Assembly: GCA_964440345.1 (NCBI GenBank)
Contig: CAYTSA010000020.1
Span: 1 to 48,727 of the forward strand
Length of the DNA: 48,727 nt
Direction of reading: 5' to 3'
DNA from: CAYTSA01 sp964440345
GTDB taxonomy: Bacteria > Desulfobacterota > Desulfovibrionia > Desulfovibrionales > Desulfovibrionaceae
Shown here piece after piece: positions 1-8,022 of the stretch. Under the pieces are notes generated by a model. That model had not been told where the DNA came from. It saw nothing but the letters and a program-made list of their open reading frames with translations, and did not search any database. The position numbers and the translations under genes were made by a program. The first letter of the stretch is position 1. Each line of letters starts with the position of its first letter.

Positions 1-60
1 TTTGGTTTTCCAAACACAACGAGGTTTTTTCATTTTTTAGGCGGTGGATTACGGATCCCC
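1..60 (+). repeat. 60-bp direct repeat, copy 1
   Basis: Positions 1-60 match 280-339 at about 48 of 60 bases by eye. Both copies open with TTTGGTTTTCC and share TTTTTAGGCGGTGGAT and a terminal TCCCC. The copies flank 219 bp that hold hairpins but no gene. The copy begins at the very edge of the window, so it may extend further left. Confidence 0.7.
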
Positions 61-63
61 CTA

Positions 64-92
64 AATCCACCGCCTGACAGCGCTGGCCAGGC
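64..92 (+). repeat. Small palindromic repeat, copy 1 (inverted match at 27788-27816)
   Basis: The core GCCTGACAGCGCTGGCCAGGC (72-92, read in two parts) is the exact reverse complement of 27788-27808. With its flank GGTGGATT/GATGGATT the match extends to roughly 28 of 29-30 bases. The left part pairs with 39-50 as a 12-bp stem. It resembles a REP-type extragenic palindrome. Confidence 0.55.
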
Positions 93-279
93 AAGCCGGC
101 TACAGGTCAGGGAGGAGTTGCCTCAGGTTACTACTCGCACGATACGTTACATTAATACGTCATAGTGTAGGGGCGACCCTTGCGGTCGCCCGCCCAAATG
201 GTCTGCCTTGATGCTCCATTGAGCATGGCGGCGACGCCTCGTTGGTGATAGATTTGTGTTTGCAATCGCATTCTATCTG

Positions 280-339
280 TTTGGTTTTCCTAACGTAACA
301 TGGTTTTTGTAATTTTTAGGCGGTGGATATGGGGTCCCC
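280..339 (+). repeat. 60-bp direct repeat, copy 2
   Basis: Second copy of the repeat at 1-60, in the same orientation, ending 22 bp from the ruvB stop codon. Differences are scattered substitutions without indels, suggesting an old duplication. Confidence 0.7.
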
Positions 340-361
340 GCCACGCATCGATCAAAAAAAT

Positions 362-1333
362 CTACAGCATCCCCAAGTGCTTATACGCCCTTGAAGTAGC
401 CACTCGCCCGCGGGAGGTTCTTTTGATGAACCCGCACTGGATCAGAAATGGTTCATAGATGTCTTCAATGGTGCGCACCTCTTCCGAGCAGGCCACGGCC
501 AAAGTCTTCACGCCCACGGGTCCGCCGCCGTAATTTTTTATCAGCACTTCCAGTATCTTGCGATCCATGTAATCCAGGCCGGAGCCGTCCACGTCCATGC
601 GGTCCAAGGCGGCGTCAGCCACATCCTTGTCAATGACCAAAGAGCCCTGCACGCAGGCGAAATCCCGCACGCGCCGAAGCAGGCGGTTGGCTATGCGCGG
701 CGTCCCCCGGGCCCGGCGGCCAATTTCCAGGGCGCCGTCCTCGCTCAAATCAGCGCCTAGTATCCGGGCCGCCCGGCTGACAATCTTCGCCAGATGCGCC
801 GGCTCGTAGAACTCCAAGCGAAAAATGACCCCAAAGCGATCCCGCAACGGGGAAGTCAGCAAGCCAATGCGCGTGGTGGCGCCCACCAGGGTGAAAGGCT
901 CCAGGTCTAACTTCACCGTCCGCGCACCTGGTCCTTGGCCTATGACCAAGTCTATCTTGAAATCCTCCATGGCGGGGTAGAGTATCTCTTCCACAGCCGG
1001 CGGCATGCGGTGTACTTCGTCGATGAACAGAATATCGCCGTGGTTCAGGTTGGAGACGATGGCCGCCAAATCGCCGCAGCGTTCCAACACCGGGCCGGAA
1101 GTGGCCACCATATTCACCCCCAGCTCGCCAGCCATGATCTGGGCCAGGGTGGTCTTGCCCAGGCCGGGGTTGCCATAGAAAAGCGTATGGTCCATGGCCT
1201 GCCCGCGGTCGCGCGCTGCCTGCAAGTATACGGAAAGATTGGAACGGATGTCGTCCTGGCCGATAAAATCAGCCAGCGAACGTGGCCGGATGTGTTCGTC
1301 GTTGGTGCACGTATGCGGGTGCGGCTCCTGCAT
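362..1333 (-). CDS. ruvB: Holliday junction branch migration ATPase RuvB
   Basis: AAA+ motor that, with RuvA, drives branch migration of Holliday junctions during recombinational repair. The 323-residue protein shows Walker A GNPGLGKT at residues 54-61, Walker B ending in DEVH at about 105-108, the sensor-1 motif GATTR near 151, an arginine-finger segment LRDRFG, and a C-terminal winged-helix domain with the conserved TSRGR. Its length is slightly short but complete for the family. The ATG shares one base with the ruvA stop codon (TGATG), so the two are translationally coupled. ruvC is not adjacent in this window, unlike the common ruvCAB order. Confidence 0.97.
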   Translation of the reverse strand: MQEPHPHTCTNDEHIRPRSLADFIGQDDIRSNLSVYLQAARDRGQAMDHTLFYGNPGLGKTTLAQIMAGELGVNMVATSGPVLERCGDLAAIVSNLNHGDILFIDEVHRMPPAVEEILYPAMEDFKIDLVIGQGPGARTVKLDLEPFTLVGATTRIGLLTSPLRDRFGVIFRLEFYEPAHLAKIVSRAARILGADLSEDGALEIGRRARGTPRIANRLLRRVRDFACVQGSLVIDKDVADAALDRMDVDGSGLDYMDRKILEVLIKNYGGGPVGVKTLAVACSEEVRTIEDIYEPFLIQCGFIKRTSRGRVATSRAYKHLGML

Positions 1334-1932
1334 CAGCGGCTCCTGGCCAGATGTTTGAGCGCCGCCCGGATGGCCTCGGCCACGTCAAGCTCCGGCTCGT
1401 TATCCAAAGCCGCTGTTACAGCGGGCCGGGCCTCGTCCTCGGTATAGCCCAGCCCTGTCAGGCCGGCCACAGCGTCGCGCTGCACGCTGCCAGCGCCAGT
1501 CTGCGCGCCGGCCAGGCCGTCGTCCGCAGTTTTCAGCTTGTATTTCAACTCCAGAAAAATATGCTGAGCGCTTTTTTTGCCGACGCCAGGCACAATGGTC
1601 AGAGCCTGGGGATCGTCCTCAGCCACCACCCGGCGCAAGTCGCCGGGTGTGAAAACAGACAGAATGGCCAGACCTATTCGCGGCCCAACCTTGGAAATGG
1701 CCAGCAACACTTCAAAAGTTTCACGCTCGTCCTGGTTTGAAAACCCGAACAGCTCCAGCGAATCCTCGCGCACCACAGTCAGGCAGTGCAGACACAACTC
1801 CTCGCCTTTGGCCGGCAAGCCGGCCCGGCCAGGCGCAGTGAGAAACACCCGATAGCCCACGCCGCCTGGCGTCAGCACAATGCAGCCGTCATCGTCTGCT
1901 GCGAGCAGTCTTCCTTCAATATATGCTATCAT
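1333..1932 (-). CDS. ruvA: Holliday junction DNA helicase subunit RuvA
   Basis: RuvA binds four-way junctions as a tetramer and loads RuvB. The 199-residue product starts MIAYIEGRLL, the typical OB-fold beginning, and carries the two helix-hairpin-helix segments (KVGPRIGLAIL and VPGVGKKSAQHI). A C-terminal domain III, which contacts RuvB, follows a linker rich in Ala and Gly. It is the first gene of the ruvAB pair. About 70 bp upstream lies the degraded end of a RelE-type gene, so the promoter must lie in or near that short spacer. Confidence 0.96.
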   Translation of the reverse strand: MIAYIEGRLLAADDDGCIVLTPGGVGYRVFLTAPGRAGLPAKGEELCLHCLTVVREDSLELFGFSNQDERETFEVLLAISKVGPRIGLAILSVFTPGDLRRVVAEDDPQALTIVPGVGKKSAQHIFLELKYKLKTADDGLAGAQTGAGSVQRDAVAGLTGLGYTEDEARPAVTAALDNEPELDVAEAIRAALKHLARSR

Positions 1933-2003
1933 GGGACTCCCCGAGCCGCCGTTGCGGCTGCGGGTCTAGCTATAGCGCGTGAAGAGGCAAGGCTCAAGGG
2001 TGT

Positions 2004-2272
2004 TCATACGGCGCGGTACACGTCCTTGCGATAGCCAATTTTGGTTACTAATACGGTTTCAGAAAGATCGTCTATCTGGCAGATAATACGTAAGGAGCCG
2101 AGCCTGTAACGCCATAATGGGTTATCAGCTCCCACTTTGAGGGGTCTCCCAAACCGTCGAGGTTGCTTCTGGACAATGATATCAAGAAAAGAAAAACCCG
2201 CTCTGCGTCAGAAGAATGCAGCTTCTTGATATCTTTCTCCACGGATATCTTAAACTTAACTTTCCAGCCCAA
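2004..2272 (-). pseudogene. Frameshifted RelE/ParE-family toxin
   Basis: The ATG at 2272 opens a frame that reads as a RelE/ParE toxin N-terminus (KVKFKISVEKDIKKL) but runs off family similarity after LDGLG and stops at TAG after 66 residues. Shifting frame at the run of three C near 2148-2150 restores the family C-terminus: GRPLK, then LWRYRLGSLRIICQ, TVLVTKIGYRKDVYR, and a TGA at 2004. One missing base in the G run explains it. The start overlaps the antitoxin end by 17 bp. Either the toxin is dead or this is a sequencing error. The family assignment rests on the WRYR...RIIC...IGYR...VYR pattern. Confidence 0.75.
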
Positions 2273-2480
2273 CCCTGCGGCTCATCTCCGCCATACTCAC
2301 AACAGCGTCATCCGGGTCGTCAAGCCGAGACATGGCAATGCGATAATCCTCAATATCTTCTAAATATTGTTCAAGTGCTTCACGGGGTAGGTCTTCTTTG
2401 TCAATTCCTGTAGCTGCTACAGCGGCGTCAAGCTTTCCGCCCAGCTCCGGGGTCAACTCCAGCGTAAGTTTTTGAGTCAT
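2256..2480 (-). CDS. RelB/RHH-type antitoxin
   Basis: A 74-residue protein beginning MTQKLTLELTPELGGKL, a ribbon-helix-helix-like start, followed by a helical C-terminus ending SMAEMSRRVGLES. This layout is typical of small antitoxins that bind a RelE/ParE toxin and repress their own promoter. The ATG at 2480 is preceded by AAAAGGAGTTGTCA, so I chose it over an upstream in-frame start at 2510. It overlaps the toxin gene by 17 bp. Because the toxin frame is broken, the antitoxin may be a relic or may still act against a related toxin elsewhere. Confidence 0.75.
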   Translation of the reverse strand: MTQKLTLELTPELGGKLDAAVAATGIDKEDLPREALEQYLEDIEDYRIAMSRLDDPDDAVVSMAEMSRRVGLES

Positions 2481-2572
2481 TGACAACTCCTTTTGATTGC
2501 ATCGCGCCAACGCATACGCTCAGCCCGCCAATACAGGCAGTCTATCAAGAGGCGCCGCAAACTCCAACCACT

Positions 2573-3427
2573 TTACCCCCGCGCGGCCATGGCCCGCAAG
2601 CGCTTGACGCGCTCTTCCACCGGGGGGTGTGTGGAAAACAGGTTCGCCATGCGCTTGCCTGCGAATGGGTTGACGATGAACATATGCGCCGTGGCTTCGC
2701 TGCCGCCGCGCATGGGCCGGGCCTGGGCGTAAGCCGATATTTTCTCCAGCGCGCTGGCAAGGTATTCCGGGTGGCGCGAAATGTAGCCGCCGGTCTCGTC
2801 CGCCAGGTACTCACGGGAACGGGAAATGGCCATCTGAATCAACGAAGCTGCAATGGGCGCTATGAGCGCCATGCCCAGCATGGCGATGGGGTTGCCGCCG
2901 CCCTCGTCGTCATTATTTCCGCCTCCGAATATGGCTGCGAACTGCGCCATGTACGCGATGTACATGATCACAGACGCCATGACGCCGGCAACAGTCTGGA
3001 TCAGAATGTCCCGGTTCTTTATGTGTCCCAACTCGTGCGCCAGCACGCCTTTCAACTCTTCAGGCGTCAGGATGGAAACGATACCCTGGGTCACGGCCAC
3101 CACGCCGTGCTCTGGATTGCGGCCAGTGGCAAAGGCGTTGGGCGCGTCCTGCGGAATGACGCACACCCGGGGCATTGGTATGCCGGCTTCCTGGGAGAGC
3201 TCCTCCACCATGCGATGCAGGGCGGGGGCGTCGTGCGGCCCCACCTCCCGCGCCTTGTACATTTTCAGGACAATCTTGTCCGAAAACCAATAACTGCCCA
3301 CGTTCATCACCAGGGCCATCACCAGAGCTATCATCAGCCCGGCGCGGCCTCCCAGAGCGCCTCCCAGCGCCAGAATAAGCCCGGACATAAGACCAAGCAA
3401 CAGCACAGTCTTTATTTGACTCGTCAT
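2573..3427 (-). CDS. htpX: Membrane zinc metalloprotease HtpX
   Basis: HtpX is an inner-membrane M48 protease that degrades misfolded membrane proteins under stress. The protein (284 residues) has two N-terminal hydrophobic segments (about 7-25 and 29-46), the zinc-binding HELGH at 131-135, a downstream Glu ligand in SREYLAD near 206, and further hydrophobic segments around 145-165 and 181-200. The motif NAFATGRNPEHG before the active site is characteristic. I chose the ATG at 3427 because GAGGTGG sits six bases upstream; an earlier in-frame ATG at 3442 overlaps that Shine-Dalgarno. Transcribed alone, divergent from the chemoreceptor gene at 3659. Confidence 0.95.
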   Translation of the reverse strand: MTSQIKTVLLLGLMSGLILALGGALGGRAGLMIALVMALVMNVGSYWFSDKIVLKMYKAREVGPHDAPALHRMVEELSQEAGIPMPRVCVIPQDAPNAFATGRNPEHGVVAVTQGIVSILTPEELKGVLAHELGHIKNRDILIQTVAGVMASVIMYIAYMAQFAAIFGGGNNDDEGGGNPIAMLGMALIAPIAASLIQMAISRSREYLADETGGYISRHPEYLASALEKISAYAQARPMRGGSEATAHMFIVNPFAGKRMANLFSTHPPVEERVKRLRAMAARG

Positions 3428-3658
3428 TGTCGTCCACCTCATTATTTTTCGGTTGTGCTACAGAAATCCGCGGCGCAGCCGCAGACATCGGTTGTACTCT
3501 TGATAAGTCTACTATTCGCTTGGGTCAATATCCAGAAGGCTAAAATTTTGGTAAATATCACACGCACCCGCCGGCGCGTCTTTTGTCATAAATTATAATT
3601 GTCATCTTTCCATTTTGCTGCATACTGGCGTTTACAACAGTAACTTGGGGGATAATCC

Positions 3659-5269
3659 ATGTTCGCAAATCTGAGCATACGATGGAAAGTTATGGCGCTG
3701 GCCGTTTTGGGCCCTCTGGTCATTGGAATCGTGCTGGCCGTGCAACGCGTGGGAGACATCCAGGCCGGCGCTGAAGAGGCCATTCTGGAAAAAAGCCGGG
3801 CTGTGGTGCTTATGGCCGAAGCCGGCCGCGAAGCCATGTCCCGCAAGTTGAATCTGGACGTCATTCGTCCATTTGACGAAATACCCGAGCAAAACATCAT
3901 GGAAGCCGTGCCGGTCATTACGGCCATACAAATGGCCCGTGAAAACGCGCAAAAGGCCGGCTACCAGTTCCGCGTGCCCAAGGAAAACCCGCGCAACACA
4001 GCCAACGAGCCCACGCCAGAGGAAAGCGCAGCCCTTGCCAAAATGAAAGCTGAAAACCTTAACGAGCTGATACTACGGACCGACAAAGACATCCGCTACT
4101 TCCGGCCCATCCGGCTAACCAAAGAATGCCTTTACTGCCACGGCGACCCCAAAGGCGCCAAGGACGCCGTCGGCGGAATCAAGGAAGGCTGGAAAGCCGG
4201 CTCCATCCACGGCTCGTTTCTCATCATCAGCTCGCTGGACCAAGCCAAGGCTCTGGCGGCGCGAGCGCGCATTTCCGTATTCGCCTGGACTGGGGGCATC
4301 ATCCTCACACTGACGTTTATTGCCTGGGCTGTGGTCCGTTCTGCTGTGTCCTCGCCCCTTTCCGCCATCCAGGCCGCCGCTCAGCGCGTCTCCCACGGCG
4401 ACCTGAAATCAAACATACACCTCCAACGCAAAGACGAAACAGGCAAACTGGCCGACTCCCTCCGGTCCATGGTGCAGCGTCTGCGGTCCGTCATCGGCGA
4501 CGTGATGGACGCCTCAAACAACGTTTCCACGGGCAGCACCGAACTCTCTGACGCCGCCAACGCTCTTTCCTCCGGAGCGTCGCAACAGGCCGCGGCTGTG
4601 GAGCAGATTTCCGCCTCCATGGAGCAGATGACCTCCAATATCAAGCAAACAGCCGAAAATGCAGGCGAAACAGAAAAAACAGCCCGCAAATCCGCCCAGG
4701 ACGTGGAAAAGGGGGGTAAGGCAGTTAGCCAAACCGTGACCGCCATGAAGCAGATCGCAGAAAAAATTTCCATTGTGGAGGAGATAGCGCGGCAGACCAA
4801 CCTGTTGGCCCTCAACGCAGCCATCGAAGCCGCCCGGGCCGGAGAGCACGGCAAAGGATTCGCCGTGGTGGCCAGCGAGGTGCGCAAACTGGCGGAACGC
4901 AGCGGCGAGGCCGCAGCTGAAATCAGCGGTCTTTCCAGCTCCAGCGTCCGCATAGCTGACGAGGCGGGTAAAATGCTTGCCTCCGTCGTTCCCGACATTC
5001 AGCGCACAGCCGAGCTGGTCCAGGAGATTAGCGCCGCCACCTACGAACAGAGCCAGGGCGCAGACCAAGTGAACAAGGGCATTCAACAGCTGGACCAGGT
5101 GATTCAGCAAAACGCCTCGGCTTCGGAAGAAACCGCTTCCACAGCAGTTTCGCTAGCCGAGCAATCCGAGCTGCTGCTCCAGGCTGTCTCCTTTTTTCAA
5201 TTGGAAGAACAACCACATCGCCTGCAGGCCCTGCCTGCAGGCGATGGAGACGAAGACACGCCAGAGTAG
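3659..5269 (+). CDS. Methyl-accepting chemotaxis protein with periplasmic heme-binding sensor domain
   Basis: Transmembrane chemoreceptor of 536 residues. An N-terminal membrane anchor (about 10-28) is followed by a periplasmic domain of the DUF3365/Tll0287-like type that contains CLYCH at 157-161, a CxxCH site for covalent c-type heme. A second membrane helix (about 205-226), a HAMP domain, and a cytoplasmic signalling domain follow, with the conserved hairpin around EEIARQTNLLALNAAIEAAR. No C-terminal CheR-binding pentapeptide is seen. By analogy with heme-containing receptors of Desulfovibrio it probably senses redox state or a gas ligand, but the ligand is inferred. It stands alone, with metX 67 bp downstream. 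Confidence 0.92.
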   Translation: MFANLSIRWKVMALAVLGPLVIGIVLAVQRVGDIQAGAEEAILEKSRAVVLMAEAGREAMSRKLNLDVIRPFDEIPEQNIMEAVPVITAIQMARENAQKAGYQFRVPKENPRNTANEPTPEESAALAKMKAENLNELILRTDKDIRYFRPIRLTKECLYCHGDPKGAKDAVGGIKEGWKAGSIHGSFLIISSLDQAKALAARARISVFAWTGGIILTLTFIAWAVVRSAVSSPLSAIQAAAQRVSHGDLKSNIHLQRKDETGKLADSLRSMVQRLRSVIGDVMDASNNVSTGSTELSDAANALSSGASQQAAAVEQISASMEQMTSNIKQTAENAGETEKTARKSAQDVEKGGKAVSQTVTAMKQIAEKISIVEEIARQTNLLALNAAIEAARAGEHGKGFAVVASEVRKLAERSGEAAAEISGLSSSSVRIADEAGKMLASVVPDIQRTAELVQEISAATYEQSQGADQVNKGIQQLDQVIQQNASASEETASTAVSLAEQSELLLQAVSFFQLEEQPHRLQALPAGDGDEDTPE

Positions 5270-5336
5270 ACGCAGCTGACAGAAACGTCGTCCAGGCTCT
5301 TGCCACTGACCGGCCCATGCCGTACTTTGGCCCCTC

Positions 5337-6518
5337 ATGAGCGAGTACATTGAGCACGACGCGGCAAGCCCGGGCGTTGGCGTGGTGGAAAAACGCGCCT
5401 TCACCTTTGGCTCGCCTGCTGAGCCCATGCAGCTGGAATCCGGGGCCTCCCTGGGGCCGGTAACCCTGGCCTACGAAACCTACGGCCAGTTGAACGCCGC
5501 CCGGGACAACGCCGTGCTCGTCTGCCACGCCCTGACCGGCGACGCCCACGCCGCCGGCGTCTATTCCGCGGACGACGCCAAGCCTGGCTGGTGGGACATC
5601 ATCATTGGTCCGGGAAAGCCCATAGACACTGACCGCTTTTTCGTAGTCTGCTCCAACATTTTAGGCGGCTGCGCCGGCTCCACCGGTCCCAGCTCCCTGA
5701 ATCCGGAGACCGGCAAACCTTACGGCCTAGACTTTCCCCTGGTCACAGTGGGAGACATGGTCCGGGCCCAGAAGCGGCTGATGGACCACATGAGCGTGGA
5801 TCGGTTGCTGGCCGTAGTAGGCGGCTCTTTGGGCGGCATGCAGGTGCTGGAATGGGCTGTCCGGTTTCCTGAAAAAATGGCCGCCGCCCTGCCCCTGGCC
5901 ACCACGCCGCGTCACAGCGCGCTGAACATCGCCTTTCACGAGGTGGCCCGCCAGGCCATCATGAGCGACCCCAACTGGCTGGACGGGCAGTTCTACGGCA
6001 CGGCCAAGCCGGCCACCGGCCTGGCCGTGGCCCGCATGATCGGCCACGTGACCTATCTTTCTGACGAAGCCATGCGCCGCAAGTTCGGCCGCCGGCTGCA
6101 GGACAAGGACGCTTTCAGCTACAACCTGGACGTGGACTTCCAGGTAGAGAGCTACCTGCGCTACCAGGGCCGGTCCTTTGTGGACCGCTTCGACGCCAAC
6201 TCGTTCCTGTACATCACCAAGGCCGCCGACTATTTCGACCTGGCCCAGCAGCACGGCCAGGGCTCCCTGGCCCAGGCGTTGTCCAAGGCCCGGGCACGTT
6301 TTTTGGCGGTCTCGTTTTCTTCAGACTGGCTTTACCCCACGGCCCATTCCCGGGAACTGGTCAAGGCCATGAAAAAAAACGGCCTCCAGGTGTCCTTCTG
6401 CGAGGTAGAGGCGGACATGGGCCACGACGCCTTTCTGCTGCGCAGCCTGCGACTTTTCGAACTGGTGGAAAAGTTCCTGGCCAACACGCACCGCGACGTG
6501 AGAAGAGGTAAAGCCTGA
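5337..6518 (+). CDS. metX: Homoserine O-acetyltransferase MetX
   Basis: Acylates homoserine, the entry step of methionine synthesis. The 393-residue alpha/beta-hydrolase has the nucleophile elbow GGSLGGMQ with Ser164, the family signature LAYETYGQLN at 45-54, the CSNILGGCAGSTGP segment near 105-118, and a catalytic His in MGHDAFLL near the C-terminus. The start at 5337 has no strong Shine-Dalgarno, but the N-terminus preceding LESGASLGP has the family's usual length. The stop overlaps the metW start by one base (TGATG), a common metXW pairing. Whether acetyl- or succinyl-CoA is used cannot be read with certainty. No SAM riboswitch was seen in the 67-bp leader. Confidence 0.95.
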   Translation: MSEYIEHDAASPGVGVVEKRAFTFGSPAEPMQLESGASLGPVTLAYETYGQLNAARDNAVLVCHALTGDAHAAGVYSADDAKPGWWDIIIGPGKPIDTDRFFVVCSNILGGCAGSTGPSSLNPETGKPYGLDFPLVTVGDMVRAQKRLMDHMSVDRLLAVVGGSLGGMQVLEWAVRFPEKMAAALPLATTPRHSALNIAFHEVARQAIMSDPNWLDGQFYGTAKPATGLAVARMIGHVTYLSDEAMRRKFGRRLQDKDAFSYNLDVDFQVESYLRYQGRSFVDRFDANSFLYITKAADYFDLAQQHGQGSLAQALSKARARFLAVSFSSDWLYPTAHSRELVKAMKKNGLQVSFCEVEADMGHDAFLLRSLRLFELVEKFLANTHRDVRRGKA

Positions 6519-7114
6519 TGCGTTTTGACCTGCAACTCATCGCCTCCTGGATAGACCAGGAATCGCGCGTGCTGGACCTTGGCTGCGGTAAGGGCGACCT
6601 GCTGGCCTTTCTTACTGAAACCAAGGAGGTCCAGGGCGCGGGCATCGAGATACAGGAGGACAAGGCGGCGGAGGCCATTGGCCGGGGCCTTTCGGTGGTC
6701 CAGGGCGATTTGCTCGAAGAGCTGGAGGATTTCCCGGACCAGCGCTTCGACTACGCTGTGCTCAGCCAGACCCTACAGCAGGTCTACAGCCCGGCCGAGG
6801 TCATCGGCCAGATGCTGCGGGTGGCCCGGCGCGGCATCGTCAGCTTCCCGAACTTCAGCCACTGGCGCATCCGGGCGCAGCTGCTGCTCACCGGGCGAGC
6901 GCCCGTCACCCGGGAACTGCCCTACGGCTGGCACGACACGCCGAACATACGGGTCATCACCCTGCGCGACTTTCGCCGCTTCTGCCGTGAGCAGGACTTT
7001 CACATCCTCAAGGAAGCGGCCATAGACACGGACTATCACGAGTCCACCGGCAATTTTGTCACCCGGCTCATCGGCCTGCGGGCCAAATACGGCCTGTTCC
7101 TGCTGGGCCGGTGA
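6518..7114 (+). CDS. metW: Methionine biosynthesis protein MetW
   Basis: A 198-residue methyltransferase-fold protein that accompanies MetX in many Proteobacteria and supports its activity. It shows the SAM-fold motif VLDLGCGKGDLLAFL near the N-terminus, the acidic strand RFDYAVLSQTLQQV, and the MetW signatures SFPNFSHWRIR and the Trp-His-Asp-Thr-Pro-Asn-Ile segment. It is translationally coupled to metX. A strong stem-loop 30 bp after the stop (7143-7180) probably ends the transcript. Confidence 0.94.
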   Translation: MRFDLQLIASWIDQESRVLDLGCGKGDLLAFLTETKEVQGAGIEIQEDKAAEAIGRGLSVVQGDLLEELEDFPDQRFDYAVLSQTLQQVYSPAEVIGQMLRVARRGIVSFPNFSHWRIRAQLLLTGRAPVTRELPYGWHDTPNIRVITLRDFRRFCREQDFHILKEAAIDTDYHESTGNFVTRLIGLRAKYGLFLLGR

Positions 7115-7142
7115 AGGAAAGACTGAACAATATGAAATGTTT

Positions 7143-7180
7143 TCGAGGGGAGAAACTCTTGAAAGAGTTTCTCCCCTCGA
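7143..7180 (+). terminator. Very strong stem-loop after metXW
   Basis: An 18-bp perfect stem (7143-7160 with 7163-7180) built around GGGGAGAAACTC and its complement, with a minimal loop. It lies between metW and the small gene at 7243. A short T run follows only at about 7198-7202, so it is not a textbook intrinsic terminator. Hairpins with GGGAGAAACT arms are frequent downstream of Desulfovibrio genes, which makes a terminator role likely. Confidence 0.65.
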
Positions 7181-7242
7181 GCTCCCCTCTTCAGAACTTT
7201 TTATACCCCCTGCGCTCCGCGCCGGCGGCAAAGGAAATAGCC

Positions 7243-7422
7243 ATGATTATTGTCGTAACCAATTGCAAAGAATGCCCGTTTGTCTTCCAGGGCGAGCAAT
7301 ACCCCGAGTGCAACGTGTCCACTCCCAAGCGCCGGCCCCTGGACCCGGACACGTACGACCGCAGCCGTCCCTCATTCTGCCCCCTACGGCGCGAGCAGGT
7401 CATCGTGCGCGAAAAGCCGTAA
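7243..7422 (+). CDS. Small cysteine-containing protein, unknown function
   Basis: A 59-residue protein with four cysteines: Cys8 and Cys11 (NCKEC), Cys23 and Cys46. It is otherwise polar, with a basic RRPLDPDTYDRSRP stretch. The cysteine spacing could bind zinc or an iron-sulfur cluster. The ATG at 7243 follows AAGGAAATAGCC, a good ribosome binding site, which is the main reason to call it. I do not recognise the family. It sits between the metXW hairpin and another small cysteine-rich gene at 7564, so the two may be functionally related. Confidence 0.6.
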   Translation: MIIVVTNCKECPFVFQGEQYPECNVSTPKRRPLDPDTYDRSRPSFCPLRREQVIVREKP

Positions 7423-7563
7423 AACTGCAGACAACAGCTGGCAACCCGCCATAACCTTACTGTTTCTTCATCTGCTTACGGCGTTCTCCCCCTTGACCTG
7501 CAGGAAATCCTTCTTAGTTTTTTCTGTAAACGGCAACGAATACCATTGCTAGAAGGAGTAACC

Positions 7564-7833
7564 ATGACATACGAAGAACGCTTTTGCCCCCACTGTGGGC
7601 AGTCTCTGCAAGTGTGGCCCGGCCCGCCTGAAACCGGCTGGGGAGATGTATTGGTCTGCTGCAACGACTCTTGCGAACACTTCACCGGCGGCAACGAAGA
7701 GCTGGTGGAGCAAGGCGCCAGCGAGCACATGTCCTGCCGCTACGCCGAAAACCCGGACAACAATTACGCATCGTTCAACCTGCTGGCCTGGTGTCCCAGC
7801 CACGTTCGCACCTGCGTGGACCAGACCCGATAG
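7564..7833 (+). CDS. Small zinc-ribbon-like cysteine-rich protein
   Basis: An 89-residue protein starting MTYEERFCPHCGQSL. Cys8/Cys11 form a CPHCG knuckle, and Cys32, Cys33, Cys37, Cys58, Cys77 and Cys84 offer further ligands, so one or two zinc or iron-sulfur sites are plausible. The start at 7564 is fixed by AGAAGGAGTAACC directly upstream. An in-frame ATG at 7546 lies before that site and is less likely. A stem-loop with a T tract follows at 7886. Function unknown. Confidence 0.65.
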   Translation: MTYEERFCPHCGQSLQVWPGPPETGWGDVLVCCNDSCEHFTGGNEELVEQGASEHMSCRYAENPDNNYASFNLLAWCPSHVRTCVDQTR

Positions 7834-7885
7834 CCAGGAACAACGCCAATCAGCCTATCCTCTGGAATCATCCTCCAGGGACGCC

Positions 7886-7914
7886 AACGCCGCGGCAACC
7901 ACGTGGCGTTTTTT
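7886..7914 (+). terminator. Intrinsic terminator candidate
   Basis: Stem AACGCC (7886-7891) pairs with GGCGTT (7905-7910), with partial inner pairing, and is followed by TTTT. It lies 50 bp after the stop of the small gene at 7564. Confidence 0.6.
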
Positions 7915-7934
7915 GCGCCTTGCGCTTTGTTTGC

Positions 7935-7956
7935 AGCGGCGGCCGCGGCCGCCGCT
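7935..7956. repeat. 22-bp perfect GC palindrome
   Basis: AGCGGCGGCC followed by GCGGCCGCCGCT is a perfect self-complementary sequence across 7935-7956. It lies 67 bp before the NTPase gene, in the boundary between ordinary genes and the accessory-looking cassette. It could be a hairpin in RNA, a protein-binding dyad, or chance in GC-rich DNA. Confidence 0.5.
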
Positions 7957-8022
7957 CAGTTTGTAAGCCGCTACAAAACCGGGTAGAATGCGGGAAAATA
8001 CAGTAAAGACGAGGTAAACGTA

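Larger units (their letters stand above)
1..361. other. Intergenic repeat-rich region downstream of ruvB
   Basis: No gene is convincing here. The stretch contains two copies of a 60-bp direct repeat (1-60 and 280-339), a 12-bp perfect inverted repeat (39-50 with 64-75), and a hairpin with 8-bp arms GGGCGACC/GGTCGCCC (171-178 with 184-191). It looks like accumulated extragenic repeat DNA at the 3' side of the ruvAB operon. No T-tract terminator for ruvB was identified. Confidence 0.6.
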
